Translations under genes and position numbers: made by a program | DNA from: an uncultured Bacteroidaceae bacterium | GTDB taxonomy: Bacteria; Bacteroidota; Bacteroidia; Bacteroidales; Bacteroidaceae | Direction of reading: 5' to 3' | Assembly: GCA_934394435.1 (NCBI GenBank) | Contig: CAKRRN010000009.1 | Span: 1 to 64,000 of the forward strand | Length of the DNA stretch: 64,000 nt | In this document: piece after piece, positions 54,450 to 63,490 of the stretch | Position numbering within the stretch: the first letter of the stretch is position 1 | How the letters are laid out: each line of letters begins with the position of its first letter | Notes under the pieces: generated by a model | What the model was told of the DNA's origin: nothing | Databases searched by the model: none | The model's input: only the letters and a program-made list of their open reading frames with translations

Positions 54450-55517
54450 TTAGTCAATACAAAGGTAATCGTAATGAATGGCAGGCTTGACATCGTGTTT
54501 GCCTATTGCTGCATTTGCGTCTGTCGATGAGTAGGCACTGCGTCCTATACCCACCCTTTTTCCATCCGGGTCTATCACGCTGACGATATCTCCTTCCTCG
54601 AAATCGCCTTCTATCTTGGTCACTCCTACCATGAGGAGGCTCACGGCTTTTTCTCCACGTAGTGCTTCTGCCGCTTTGGCGTTGACATGTAACTTTCCCT
54701 TTGCAAAGCTTTGACTATGTGCCAGCCATTTCTTAATACCAGATATTGTTCCTTGGGCAGGCAGAAATTCTGTGTGTGGCGTATCTTTAGGTGTGTTTAC
54801 CAAGTCCAGCAGGATATTGCTTCTTCTCCCGTTGGCAATGATTACCTTGATTCCCTCTTCTGCCACTCTGCGTGCGATATTGCATTTGGTGAGCATACCT
54901 CCTCTTCCAAATCCACTTTTCTCTGTTTGTATATACGGGGTAAGGTCTTGGTCTGCTGCGACCTCTGTTATCAGTTTCGCGTTAGAGTCTTTAGGGTTTC
55001 CGTTGTAGATACCATCAATGTTGCTGAGTATGATGAGATACTGGGCATTGAGCATGGAAGCGATAAGGCCAGACAGTTCGTCGTTATCTGTGAACATCAG
55101 TTCTGTGACACTGACTGTGTCGTTTTCGTTGACAATGGGTATCACTCCGTTATCCAGCATAACCTCCATGCATGCACGCTGGTTGAGATACTCTTGTCGT
55201 GAGGAGAAGTTCTCCTTCATGGTAAGCACTTGTCCAACGTGAAGACCATATTCGCGAAAGAGGTCATAATAGAGGTTGATTAGTTTCGCTTGCCCAAGAG
55301 CTGAGAATAACTGGCGTTGCTCCACGTTGTCAAGCTTGCGCTGGGTGTGTAGTTCACCTCTTCCACATGCGACGGCTCCGCTTGACACTATCACCGTTTG
55401 ATGACCTTGTGCGCGTAACCATGCTATCTGATCTACCACAGCAGAGATGCGTGTGATATCCAATCTCCCATCATCACGGGTCAGTACGTTTGACCCTATC
55501 TTGATTACGTATCTCAT
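54450..55517 (-). CDS. proB: glutamate 5-kinase
   Basis: First committed and feedback-controlled step of proline synthesis. The 355-residue protein has the amino-acid-kinase domain (YVIKIGSNVLTRDDGRL, VSSGAVACGRGEL, NENDTVSV, GRGGMLTK) and a C-terminal PUA domain from about 270 (AAEALRGEKAVSLLMVGV). It lies between proC and proA on one strand. Confidence 0.96.
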   Translation of the reverse strand: MRYVIKIGSNVLTRDDGRLDITRISAVVDQIAWLRAQGHQTVIVSSGAVACGRGELHTQRKLDNVEQRQLFSALGQAKLINLYYDLFREYGLHVGQVLTMKENFSSRQEYLNQRACMEVMLDNGVIPIVNENDTVSVTELMFTDNDELSGLIASMLNAQYLIILSNIDGIYNGNPKDSNAKLITEVAADQDLTPYIQTEKSGFGRGGMLTKCNIARRVAEEGIKVIIANGRRSNILLDLVNTPKDTPHTEFLPAQGTISGIKKWLAHSQSFAKGKLHVNAKAAEALRGEKAVSLLMVGVTKIEGDFEEGDIVSVIDPDGKRVGIGRSAYSSTDANAAIGKHDVKPAIHYDYLCID

Positions 55518-55560
55518 CTATCCTTTTACAACCTTTCTACTTGACTGTCTTTCTAAGACT

Positions 55561-56346
55561 TTATTTAATGCTTGCCTTCAGACCTCGTATTACAGCGGAG
55601 GAGAATCCTGCGTGTTCCATTTCGTTGAGACCTCTGATGGTATAGCCTCCTGGAGTGGTTACCTTGTCAATCTCTTCTTCGGGATTGCTTCCAGTTTGTT
55701 GGAGCAGAGCTGCTGCGCCTGCCATGGTCTGCAGGACAATGTCTTTGGCATCTGTCGCACGTATACCCAGTTCGACTCCTCCTTCTGTGGCAGCACGGGC
55801 ATAACGCATGGCATAGGCAATTCCGCATGAAGCTAAAGCCATGCCTGCAGATAGAAGACGCTCTTCCGTCACCATCACTTTTCCCACATTCCTTAGCAGT
55901 GTGGCAACCTGCTCTGTATGTTCTTGGTCTGCAGAGGCTGGAACCAAAAAAGTCATTGATTGCCCCACGGAGATGGCTGTATTGGGAATGGCAAGTAGAG
56001 TTTGTGGTTGTTGACCTTCTTTGTCTAAGAGCTGGCATATGCGTTCTCCCTTTAGTCCTGCCACCACAGATACCAACGTTTGGGTGTTGTAATCTAAAGT
56101 GGGTTTTATCTCCGTCAGTACTTGTTCTGCCAACCAAGGTTTCACACACAGAAATACTATTTCGGCATGTGCCGCAGCTTGTTGGTTGTCACTTCCTATG
56201 TTTGCTCCTTTCTCTTGAAAGTGAAGCAGTTTTTCTGTGTGTGGGTTGGAAAGCCACAGGTCAGAACCTTGCACACAACCTGCATTCAGCAGTCCGTCTG
56301 CAATGGCTCCACCCATGGCGCCCACGCCTATGATGGCAATATTCAT
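55561..56346 (-). CDS. proC: pyrroline-5-carboxylate reductase
   Basis: Last step of proline synthesis. The 261-residue protein starts with a Rossmann motif (IGVGAMGGAIADGLL), has FLCVKPW and ALASCGIAYAMRYARAATEGGVELG in the dimerisation domain, and ends with VTTPGGYTIRGLNEME, the ProC signature. It is 43 nt upstream of proB and 11 nt downstream of the acyl-CoA synthetase. Confidence 0.95.
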   Translation of the reverse strand: MNIAIIGVGAMGGAIADGLLNAGCVQGSDLWLSNPHTEKLLHFQEKGANIGSDNQQAAAHAEIVFLCVKPWLAEQVLTEIKPTLDYNTQTLVSVVAGLKGERICQLLDKEGQQPQTLLAIPNTAISVGQSMTFLVPASADQEHTEQVATLLRNVGKVMVTEERLLSAGMALASCGIAYAMRYARAATEGGVELGIRATDAKDIVLQTMAGAAALLQQTGSNPEEEIDKVTTPGGYTIRGLNEMEHAGFSSAVIRGLKASIK

Positions 56347-56357
56347 ATTTCAGAATG

Positions 56358-58016
56358 TTATGCTTTACTATCCTTTTCTCTGATTTCTACTCTTCGTATC
56401 TTTCCTGAGATAGTCTTGGGTAGTTCGTCTACAAACTCAATGATTCTTGGGTACTTGTAGGGAGCTGTCACATGCTTCACGTGGTTCTGGAGCTCGATGA
56501 TGAGCTCATCGCCAGCCTTGTCTTTCCACTCCTTAGCCAACACGATGGTGGCTTTTACTACGGCTCCTCGAATTTCATCGGGTACACCTGTGATGGCGCA
56601 TTCCACCACTGCAGGATGAGTCATGAGTGCATTCTCCACCTCGAAGGGGCCAATGCGATAGCCCGAACTTTTGATTACATCATCTATTCGGCCTTCAAAC
56701 CAGAAGTAGCCTTCTTCATCTCTCCAGGCCATGTCACCTGTGTGGTAGTATCCGTCATGCCATACCTCGCGTGTCAGGTTGGAATCTCGATAGTAGTACT
56801 TGAACAGACCGATGGGTTTTGAATCACCAATGCGGATGCATATCTCACCCTTTTCGCCATCCTCACATTCCGTCAAGTCTGGGCGCAGGATGTGTACGTC
56901 GTACTGGGGATTGGGTTTTCCCATGCTACCTGGTTTGGGCTTTATCCAAGGGAATGTGCCCAGGGTCATGGTGGTTTCTGTCTGTCCGAATCCCTCGTAT
57001 ATCTGTATGCCAGTCAACTCATGGAATCGTTCTGCAACACTGGGATTCATAGCCTCACCAGCAGTGGTACAGTATTCAAGACTACTCAAGTCATACTTCG
57101 AAAAGTCCTCTCGTATCATGAAACGGTATATGGTGGGAGGGGCGCAGAATGAGGTGACGCGGTATTTCGCTATCTGATGCATGATAGCATCGGCGCTAAA
57201 TTTCTCATGATCATATACGAAGACTGTGGCTCCAGCGAACCATTGACCATACAACTTGCCCCATACGGCTTTGCCCCAACCAGTATCGGCAACGGTCAGA
57301 TGGATGGAATCCTCATGCAGGTTATGCCAGTAGACACCCGTTGTGAGATGCCCCATCGCATAAAGATGGTCGTGTGCCACCATCTTGGGTTCTCCGCTGG
57401 TACCGCTTGTGAAATACATCAGTAGGGTGTCCTCGTTGCTGTTTACGTGGTTAGGACGTTGAAACTCAGGTACACTCGTCCATTCCTTCATCCAGTCATG
57501 GAAGCCTTTAGGTACAGACGGTCCTATGCTCACAAGCACCTGAACGGTCGGACTCTCAGGCATTGCCTCCTGTATTTGCTCAAGCACATACTCTTCGCCA
57601 CATGCAATGATGGCTTTGACCGATGCACGGTTGTTGCGATACACAATATCTTTCTTCGTGAGCATGTGTGTGGCTGGCACGGCTATTGCTCCGAGTTTGC
57701 TCAAAGCCAGCATAGCAAGCCACCACTGATAGTGACGCTTTAGGATAAGCATCACCACGTCACCGTGTCCGATACCCAATGACTGGAAGTATGATGCTGT
57801 GCGGTTACTTAGTTCGCGTAGGTCGCGATAGCTGAATGATTTCTCCTCGCCTTTATCGTTTGTCCAGAGGAGTGCGATGCTGTTGGGCTTGATACGTGCC
57901 CACTCGTCCATTACATCGTAAGCGAAGTTAAAGTCCTCAGGTACAATAAACTCCAAATGCTGTGCAAAGTCTTGCTCGCTGTCGAACTTAGTTTGTTTCA
58001 GAAATCTCTCAATCAT
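56358..58016 (-). CDS. AMP-forming acyl-CoA synthetase
   Basis: A 552-residue adenylate-forming enzyme that activates a carboxylic acid with ATP and CoA. Motifs in order are MYFTSGTSGEPKM (P-loop), YEGFGQTETT, YHTGDMAWRDEEGYFWFEGR, and SGYRIGPFEVE, with the C-terminal lysine in KTISGKIRR. Length and the tryptophans in TVADTGWGKAVWGK resemble acetyl/medium-chain acyl-CoA synthetases. It sits 16 nt behind a cupin regulator, a pairing I know from other Bacteroidales. The substrate is unknown; a role in arginine synthesis is not implied. Confidence 0.9.
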   Translation of the reverse strand: MIERFLKQTKFDSEQDFAQHLEFIVPEDFNFAYDVMDEWARIKPNSIALLWTNDKGEEKSFSYRDLRELSNRTASYFQSLGIGHGDVVMLILKRHYQWWLAMLALSKLGAIAVPATHMLTKKDIVYRNNRASVKAIIACGEEYVLEQIQEAMPESPTVQVLVSIGPSVPKGFHDWMKEWTSVPEFQRPNHVNSNEDTLLMYFTSGTSGEPKMVAHDHLYAMGHLTTGVYWHNLHEDSIHLTVADTGWGKAVWGKLYGQWFAGATVFVYDHEKFSADAIMHQIAKYRVTSFCAPPTIYRFMIREDFSKYDLSSLEYCTTAGEAMNPSVAERFHELTGIQIYEGFGQTETTMTLGTFPWIKPKPGSMGKPNPQYDVHILRPDLTECEDGEKGEICIRIGDSKPIGLFKYYYRDSNLTREVWHDGYYHTGDMAWRDEEGYFWFEGRIDDVIKSSGYRIGPFEVENALMTHPAVVECAITGVPDEIRGAVVKATIVLAKEWKDKAGDELIIELQNHVKHVTAPYKYPRIIEFVDELPKTISGKIRRVEIREKDSKA

Positions 58017-58032
58017 TTCTTCTCAATCTTCT

Positions 58033-58587
58033 TTATACAATTATACAGACAAAAGTGGCGGGTTTCCCGTTGAGTGCTCTGAAGCAATGCTGGCGTTTGC
58101 TGTCGAAATAGACACTGTCTCCAGGTTGCAATACCAGTGGCTTGTCCTCGATGGTGAGTTCCAATGTGCCTTCAAGTACGTAGTCAAACTCTTGCCCGTC
58201 ATGGGTGTTTTGGCTATACTTCTTATCGCCTGGAAGTGGGTCTACTTGTGCGATGAAAGGATCTACCTTACGGTTGCGGAAGCCCATGGCAAGGCTCTTG
58301 TATTTGTAGTCGTTTCCACGGTCTACCTCAGGTCCTTTGCCGGCACGAGTGACGTAATAGCCTTTCATGCGAGGCTCTTCACCAAAGATGAGCACATCCA
58401 GATCGATTCCGTAACGTTTTGAGATACGTGACAGTCGATATACAGAGGGGTCTGCTTCGCCAGCCTCTATCTTTAGATAGTGTTCGAGCGATACTTCGCA
58501 GAGTTCTGCAACCTCTTCGGCTGGAATGTCGAAAATGTCGCGTAGCCCTTTTAGTCGCTCTCCTATTTGCTTAATGTTATCTTCCAT
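58033..58587 (-). CDS. XRE-family regulator with cupin domain
   Basis: A 184-residue protein with an N-terminal helix-turn-helix (residues 8-62, RLKGLRDIFDIPAEEVAELC, SLEHYLKIEAGEADPS) and a C-terminal cupin_2 barrel (about 110-184, THDGQEFDYVLEGTLELTI, LQPGDSVYFDSKRQHCFRA). Such proteins sense a small ligand in the barrel. It is immediately upstream of the acyl-CoA synthetase, the probable target or partner, 62 nt downstream of argD. Confidence 0.93.
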   Translation of the reverse strand: MEDNIKQIGERLKGLRDIFDIPAEEVAELCEVSLEHYLKIEAGEADPSVYRLSRISKRYGIDLDVLIFGEEPRMKGYYVTRAGKGPEVDRGNDYKYKSLAMGFRNRKVDPFIAQVDPLPGDKKYSQNTHDGQEFDYVLEGTLELTIEDKPLVLQPGDSVYFDSKRQHCFRALNGKPATFVCIIV

Positions 58588-58649
58588 ACTTGTTGTTTAT
58601 AGTTATCCTGTTGTGTGTTTGCCTAATAGTGTGTTTATTCGTCTATGTG

Positions 58650-59792
58650 TCAGATACCTTTGAGTACGGTCTCCAAGCGTGTGATAAAGTCGTCCACCTC
58701 TGCTTTTGTGAGGCATAGGGGTGGCAAAATGCGCAGTACATTGGTGCCAGCACAACCTGTGAAGCAGTGCTGCTCGTGAATGAGACGTGAGCGCACCTCC
58801 TTGTGAGGGATATCAAGCACAATGCCCACCATCAGTCCACGACCGCGAACTTCCAAAATATGGTCAGTACGCAATTGCAGTTGGTGTAACTGCTGGATGA
58901 GATATTCACCTGTTTCATGTGCGTTCTCCACTAAGTGCTCCTTTTCGAATACGTCTAATACAGCCAGAGCAGCTGTGCAGGCCAGATGATTGCCACCGAA
59001 AGTTGTGCCCAACTGTCCGAATACGGCTTTGAATGTGGGTGATATGAGTACGCCTCCCATAGGGAATCCGTTGCCAATACCTTTAGCTACGGTGATGAGG
59101 TCAGGTCTGATACCTAACCATTGGTGAGCAAAGAATTTGCCGCTTCGTCCATAGCCACATTGTATCTCGTCGCAGATAAGATAGGCACCATTCTGATGAC
59201 AAGCCTCTTGAAGTCCTTGCGCGAACTCAGGTGTGAGCATGTTACATCCGCCTACGCCCTGTATACACTCAACGATGCAGGCACACACGTCTCCCTTCTC
59301 CAGCTCACGCTTCCAAGCGTCGAGGTCGTTGATGGGCAGGTATGTTACGTGGTGGTTGGCATTGATAGGTGCAATAATCTTGGGGTTCTGTGTAGCCTCT
59401 ACTGCCAAAGAAGTGCGCCCGTGGAATGCTTTCTCTGCTGACAGAATGCGTGTGCGTCCGTTAGTGAATGAAGCAAGTTTCATGGCATTCTCGTTTGCCT
59501 CGGCACCTGAGTTGATGAGAAAAAGATGATAATCCTCATATCCACTTGCCTTGCCCAGGCGTTCTGCCAGTTGCTCTTGCAGACGGTTAATCACAGAATT
59601 GCTGTAGAAGCCAAGTCGTGTCAACTGCTCCTGTAGCATCTGTGCATAGTGTGGATGACAGTGTCCTATGCTTATTACTGCGTGTCCGCCATAGAGGTCC
59701 AGATATTCCTGCCCCTTGTCGTCCCACACTTTACAGCCTTTTCCCTTGACAATATTGATGTCGAAGAGAGGAAATACTTCAAATAACTTCAT
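58650..59792 (-). CDS. argD: acylornithine aminotransferase
   Basis: PLP-dependent transfer of the amino group from glutamate to N-acylglutamate semialdehyde (here probably N-succinyl). The 380-residue protein has GQEYLDLYGGHAVISIGH, LINSGAEANENAMKLA, AFHGRTSLA, and the PLP Lys in ITVAKGIGNGFPMGG. The leader is unusual: a multistem RNA element ends 11-14 nt before the ATG. Confidence 0.95.
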   Translation of the reverse strand: MKLFEVFPLFDINIVKGKGCKVWDDKGQEYLDLYGGHAVISIGHCHPHYAQMLQEQLTRLGFYSNSVINRLQEQLAERLGKASGYEDYHLFLINSGAEANENAMKLASFTNGRTRILSAEKAFHGRTSLAVEATQNPKIIAPINANHHVTYLPINDLDAWKRELEKGDVCACIVECIQGVGGCNMLTPEFAQGLQEACHQNGAYLICDEIQCGYGRSGKFFAHQWLGIRPDLITVAKGIGNGFPMGGVLISPTFKAVFGQLGTTFGGNHLACTAALAVLDVFEKEHLVENAHETGEYLIQQLHQLQLRTDHILEVRGRGLMVGIVLDIPHKEVRSRLIHEQHCFTGCAGTNVLRILPPLCLTKAEVDDFITRLETVLKGI

Positions 59793-59802
59793 ATCAAATT
59801 AT

Positions 59803-59862
59803 GCAGGCAACCCTTACGCGCCCTACATGAGTGGGCCATCGTCATCCGCTGGGTTGCCATGC
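59803..59862 (-). promoter_or_regulatory. candidate cis-regulatory RNA in the argD leader
   Basis: GGCAACCC (59806-59813) pairs perfectly with GGGTTGCC (59851-59858), extended by GCA/TGC with one bulged base. Enclosed is a second stem, GCCC (59820-59823) with GGGC (59833-59836) and a 9-nt loop. The outer stem ends 11 nt before the argD start. A further hairpin TATCTC/GAGATA lies upstream near 59910-59930. I cannot match it to a named riboswitch class. Confidence 0.5.
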
Positions 59863-59949
59863 TTGTTGTTGTTGTTTTTTTTATACTTTCTTATATATAT
59901 GTTCTTCTTTATCTCCTTTGCGAGATAGAAGGACGCTTCTGTAGACACT

Positions 59950-60915
59950 TTAGAATGCGCTTGCCTTGAGCTTTAGCCCAGCATCTTCAGGCAGACCAAA
60001 CATCAGATTCATGTTCTGAACAGCCTGTCCCACAGCACCCTTTAGCAGGTTGTCAATGCAAGAAACCATGAGAAGTTGGTCTTCATATCGCTCCACGTAC
60101 ACCACTGCCTTGTTGGTGTTGACCACTTGTTTCATATCGGGCGACTTGCTTACTACGTGGGTGAACGTTGCATCTTGATAGTAGTCCTCGTATATCTTCC
60201 TTACGTCTTCTATGGGTGTGTCACAGTGTGCGTATGAGGTTACGAAGATACCTCTGGCAAAACAACCGCGCTGAGGAACGAAAAACATGCGTCCGTCGTA
60301 GCCAGGACAGAGTTCCTGGATAGTCTGGTTAATCTCCAACAAGTGTTGGTGAGTGAAGGTTTTGTAGATGGAAATATTATCGTTGCGCCATGAGAAGTGC
60401 GTGGTGGCACCAGGCTTTTGTCCTGCTCCTGTGCTACCCGTGATTCCGTTGGTGTGGATATCTCCACTTATGATACCTGCTTTCAGAGCTGGCAACAAGC
60501 CAAGCTGGATGCAGGTGGCAAAGCATCCGGGGTTAGCCAAATGCTGGCATGACTGTATAAGGTTGCGGTGCGTTTCGGGCAAACCGTATACATAATCATG
60601 GTCTCCTGCGATGCGAAAGTCTTGTGCCAGGTCTATAATCTTTACGTGCTTGGGGATGCTGTGCTCCTTGAGAAAAGCCTCGCTCTTGCCGTGACCGAAG
60701 CAGAAGTACACCACGTCCACTTTCTCAAAAGGCATTTCGCTGGTGAAGCACAGGTCTGTGTCTCCTACGAGTCCCTCATGTACGTCACTTACCAGATTAC
60801 CTGCATTGCTCTCGCTGTTGGCAAACACAATCTCCACGTTGGGATGGTTGAGCAGCAGACGGATGAGTTCTCCGCCTGTATAGCCTGCTGCTCCCAGTAT
60901 ACCTACTTTAATCAT
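59950..60915 (-). CDS. argC: N-acyl-gamma-glutamyl-phosphate reductase
   Basis: Reduces the acylglutamyl phosphate to the semialdehyde with NADPH. The 321-residue protein begins with GILGAAGYTGGELIRLL (Rossmann motif) and carries the catalytic Cys in ANPGCFATCIQLG and the GSTGAGQKPGATTHFSWR segment. It is 2 nt behind argG. A 157-nt gap with structured RNA separates it from argD. Confidence 0.96.
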   Translation of the reverse strand: MIKVGILGAAGYTGGELIRLLLNHPNVEIVFANSESNAGNLVSDVHEGLVGDTDLCFTSEMPFEKVDVVYFCFGHGKSEAFLKEHSIPKHVKIIDLAQDFRIAGDHDYVYGLPETHRNLIQSCQHLANPGCFATCIQLGLLPALKAGIISGDIHTNGITGSTGAGQKPGATTHFSWRNDNISIYKTFTHQHLLEINQTIQELCPGYDGRMFFVPQRGCFARGIFVTSYAHCDTPIEDVRKIYEDYYQDATFTHVVSKSPDMKQVVNTNKAVVYVERYEDQLLMVSCIDNLLKGAVGQAVQNMNLMFGLPEDAGLKLKASAF

Positions 60916-60917
60916 GC

Positions 60918-62123
60918 TTATCTCTCCTCGTCGGGGTGAGCCAGATAATAGGCACGCAAAGGTGTGCTTGTTACCTTGATGAAACCTTTTGCCTCTTCGC
61001 TGGTCCAGCCTTTGGCTCCCTCACCGTACTCGCCCAGCTTGTTCTTGACTAGATCGTTGGGCGTGTCGCAACCTACAGTCTGGAAGCAATATGGGCGCAG
61101 TTCCAAAGTGACAGTTCCAGTCACGTGTCGCTGGCTGCTGGTAAGCATAGCTTCGATGTCTGGCATCACAGGCTCCAGATACTGGCTCTCATGCAGGAAC
61201 ATACCATACCAGTTGCTTACCTGGTCCTTCCAATACTGTTGCCACTTGCTCAGTGTGTATTTCTCCAAGAATCGGTGAGCGCCGATAATGAGCATGGGGG
61301 CTGCTGCCTCAAAGCCTACGCGTCCTTTGATACCCACAATCGTGTCACCCACATGGCAGTCGCGTCCGATAGCATAGGCGGCACCTATTTCCTCCACAGC
61401 TTGAATAGCCTCAATGTGGTTTGTATATTGCTTGCCGTTTACGCTTACCAGTTCACCCTTCTCAAAACCAAGTGAGAGAATCTCTGAGTCGCTTTTTGTA
61501 GGATGTTTCAGATAAGCACTTTCGGGCAGTCCCTGTGTACTGTCAAGGATCTCTCCTCCACAGATGCTTGTACCCCAAATACCCACGTTGTAGGAGTACT
61601 TCAGCTTGGTGAAGTCTGCGCTAAAGCCATGCTGGTTCAGATAGTCAATCTCCTCTTTTCGACTGAGGTTACCGTCTCGTGTCAAGGTTATGATTTCTAC
61701 GCCAGGAGCCATCACCAAGAAGGTCATGTCGAAGCGTATCTGGTCGTTACCTGCTCCTGTGCTACCGTGTGCAATGGCACTGGCTCCTATCTCCTTGGCA
61801 TAGCGTGCGATGGCAAGAGCCTGGAAGATACGTTCAGAACTAACGCTGATAGGGTAGCAGTTGTTTCTGAGTACGTTGCCGTAGATCATGTACTTCAGAG
61901 ATTTCTCGTAGTACTCCTGTGTCACGTCAAGTGTCACATACTTGGTTGCTCCTAGCTTGTAGGCGTTCTCCTCGTTGGTCTTCAACTGTTCTTCACTGAA
62001 GCCACCTGTGTTGGCACAAGCCGCATACACCTCGTAACCCTTCTCCTTGGCCAGATACATAACCGTGTAACTGGTGTCCAGGCCGCCACTGAAGGCAACC
62101 ACCACTTTCTTCTTGTTTTCCAT
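60918..62123 (-). CDS. argG: argininosuccinate synthase
   Basis: Joins citrulline and aspartate with ATP. The 401-residue protein shows the N-type ATP pyrophosphatase motif VVAFSGGLDTSYT, then AHGSTGAGNDQIRFD and the C-terminal multimerisation tail. Its leader (62124-62266) is 143 nt and can fold into nested stems. First of the argG-argC pair. Confidence 0.95.
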   Translation of the reverse strand: MENKKKVVVAFSGGLDTSYTVMYLAKEKGYEVYAACANTGGFSEEQLKTNEENAYKLGATKYVTLDVTQEYYEKSLKYMIYGNVLRNNCYPISVSSERIFQALAIARYAKEIGASAIAHGSTGAGNDQIRFDMTFLVMAPGVEIITLTRDGNLSRKEEIDYLNQHGFSADFTKLKYSYNVGIWGTSICGGEILDSTQGLPESAYLKHPTKSDSEILSLGFEKGELVSVNGKQYTNHIEAIQAVEEIGAAYAIGRDCHVGDTIVGIKGRVGFEAAAPMLIIGAHRFLEKYTLSKWQQYWKDQVSNWYGMFLHESQYLEPVMPDIEAMLTSSQRHVTGTVTLELRPYCFQTVGCDTPNDLVKNKLGEYGEGAKGWTSEEAKGFIKVTSTPLRAYYLAHPDEER

Positions 62124-62133
62124 AATCTATGCT

Positions 62134-62191
62134 CCCATTCCAAACATTCTCTGCAGAGTATATTATATATTGCTACATGCAGTTGTTTGGG
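62134..62191 (-). promoter_or_regulatory. nested stems in the argG leader
   Basis: CCAAACA (62140-62146) pairs with TGTTTGG (62184-62190), and inside it CTGCA (62151-62155) with TGCAG (62178-62182). The fold ends about 17 nt before the argG ATG. It shares no sequence with the argD element. Confidence 0.35.
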
Positions 62192-62266
62192 CTCTTGTGG
62201 GGATTTTTATTGTGTTCTTATATTTTTTTCTTTTCCTATCTTTTCTTCTCAGTTGGAGTTCCCTGT

Positions 62267-62926
62267 TTACTCGATACCTCTTAATACCAGGGCTCTCATC
62301 ACATCCTTAAACACCTCAAGCGAGGTAGGCTCGCCATGGTGCTTGTCAGGATCCCACAACATACCTGTGCAGATACAAAACTTTCGTTGCTTCTCTTCCA
62401 ATATCGTGTGGTTGCAACATCCCAGACATCCATGCCAAAAAGCCTCGTCATCTGTCAGCTGGTTGAAGCTTACAGGTACGTAACCCAATGCAGTATTCAT
62501 CTTCATTACCGCATCGCCACTCGTCAGACTGAATATTTTTGCGTGTGGCCAACGTATGCGTGCCAGAGTGAATGTGTAGTCCTTGATTCTCTTCGCTATG
62601 CCGCGGCCTTGATAGTCAGGGTGTACGATAAGGCCACTCGTAGTCACATAGTGCTTGTTGCCCCATGTTTCGATGTAGCTGAACCCAGCAAACTTGTCGC
62701 CATCCAAAGCCAAGATGGCTTTGCCTTCCTTCATTTTTGTTGCCACATATTCGTGTGTGCGTTCTGCAATACCTGTTCCACGCTTCTTGGCAGCCTCCCT
62801 TATGGTGTTGAGGATTGTATCTACATAGATTTCGTGTGCAGCCTCTGCCACCACAATTCTTATGCTGTCCTCTTTCTCTTTCATTTCCTTTTCTTCAGCA
62901 TTTGCTGTGCAATCTGTCTCTTGCAT
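62267..62926 (-). CDS. GNAT acyltransferase, candidate N-acylglutamate synthase
   Basis: A 219-residue GNAT-fold protein. The acyl-CoA site is GLIVHPDYQGRGIAKRIKD (Q/RxxGxG/A motif). A Cys-rich C-terminal part (FWHGCLGCCNHT, KFCICTGM) is unusual and might bind metal. It lies between argR and argG, where the first enzyme of an N-succinyl pathway is expected. As I recall, a similarly placed Bacteroides protein has been proposed as N-succinylglutamate synthase. The first 20 residues are acidic and poorly folded; Met15 is an alternative start. Confidence 0.8.
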   Translation of the reverse strand: MQETDCTANAEEKEMKEKEDSIRIVVAEAAHEIYVDTILNTIREAAKKRGTGIAERTHEYVATKMKEGKAILALDGDKFAGFSYIETWGNKHYVTTSGLIVHPDYQGRGIAKRIKDYTFTLARIRWPHAKIFSLTSGDAVMKMNTALGYVPVSFNQLTDDEAFWHGCLGCCNHTILEEKQRKFCICTGMLWDPDKHHGEPTSLEVFKDVMRALVLRGIE

Positions 62927-62996
62927 CTTTTTCTCCCTGACTGGGTCTATTCTTTTTTTATTTATGATTTATTTATTCACTCTCTTTTTATACCTG

Positions 62997-63470
62997 CTAT
63001 TTGGCCAACTGTGGAATGAGACCGAGTACAACGCTACGTGCATCCTCACGCTCAACTTCTTCAGCCAATACCACTATCACAGTATCATCTCCTGCTACGG
63101 AACCCAAAAAGAAAGGATGGGCAGAAGAGTCTATTTCCAATGCCACCATGCTTGCATGACCAGGGGGCGTATGCACCACCATGAGATTGGCGGAGAAGTG
63201 CAGGCTCCATAGCTTGCGCTCTATCTCTTCTCGTGTAGGGGGAACCAAGAACTGCCCCTCGTGGGGTAAGGCATACGCGCTATGTCCGCTTTTTCCACGT
63301 ACCTTACTTATACGCAGTTGTTTCAGATCTCGACTCAAAGTTGTTTGCGTGCATGGAAAGCCAGCTTTGTCCAACTCAATCATCAAGTCCTCCTGGCTAC
63401 ATACCATCTGTGATGAAACAATCATTCGTATAGTCTGTAGGCGGGTCTTCTTATCTTGGCGATATTGCAT
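62997..63470 (-). CDS. argR: arginine repressor
   Basis: A 157-residue hexameric repressor. The N-terminal winged helix includes CTQTTLSRDLKQLRISKV (recognition helix with the conserved Ser-Arg), and the C-terminal domain has the arginine-binding VAGDDTVIVV. It heads the arginine cluster, and ARG-box-like sequences lie about 70-105 bp upstream of its start. A TAACTTTG -7 box is at 63491-63498. Confidence 0.96.
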   Translation of the reverse strand: MQYRQDKKTRLQTIRMIVSSQMVCSQEDLMIELDKAGFPCTQTTLSRDLKQLRISKVRGKSGHSAYALPHEGQFLVPPTREEIERKLWSLHFSANLMVVHTPPGHASMVALEIDSSAHPFFLGSVAGDDTVIVVLAEEVEREDARSVVLGLIPQLAK

Positions 63471-63490
63471 ATTATTTCCTTTTCTGACTG

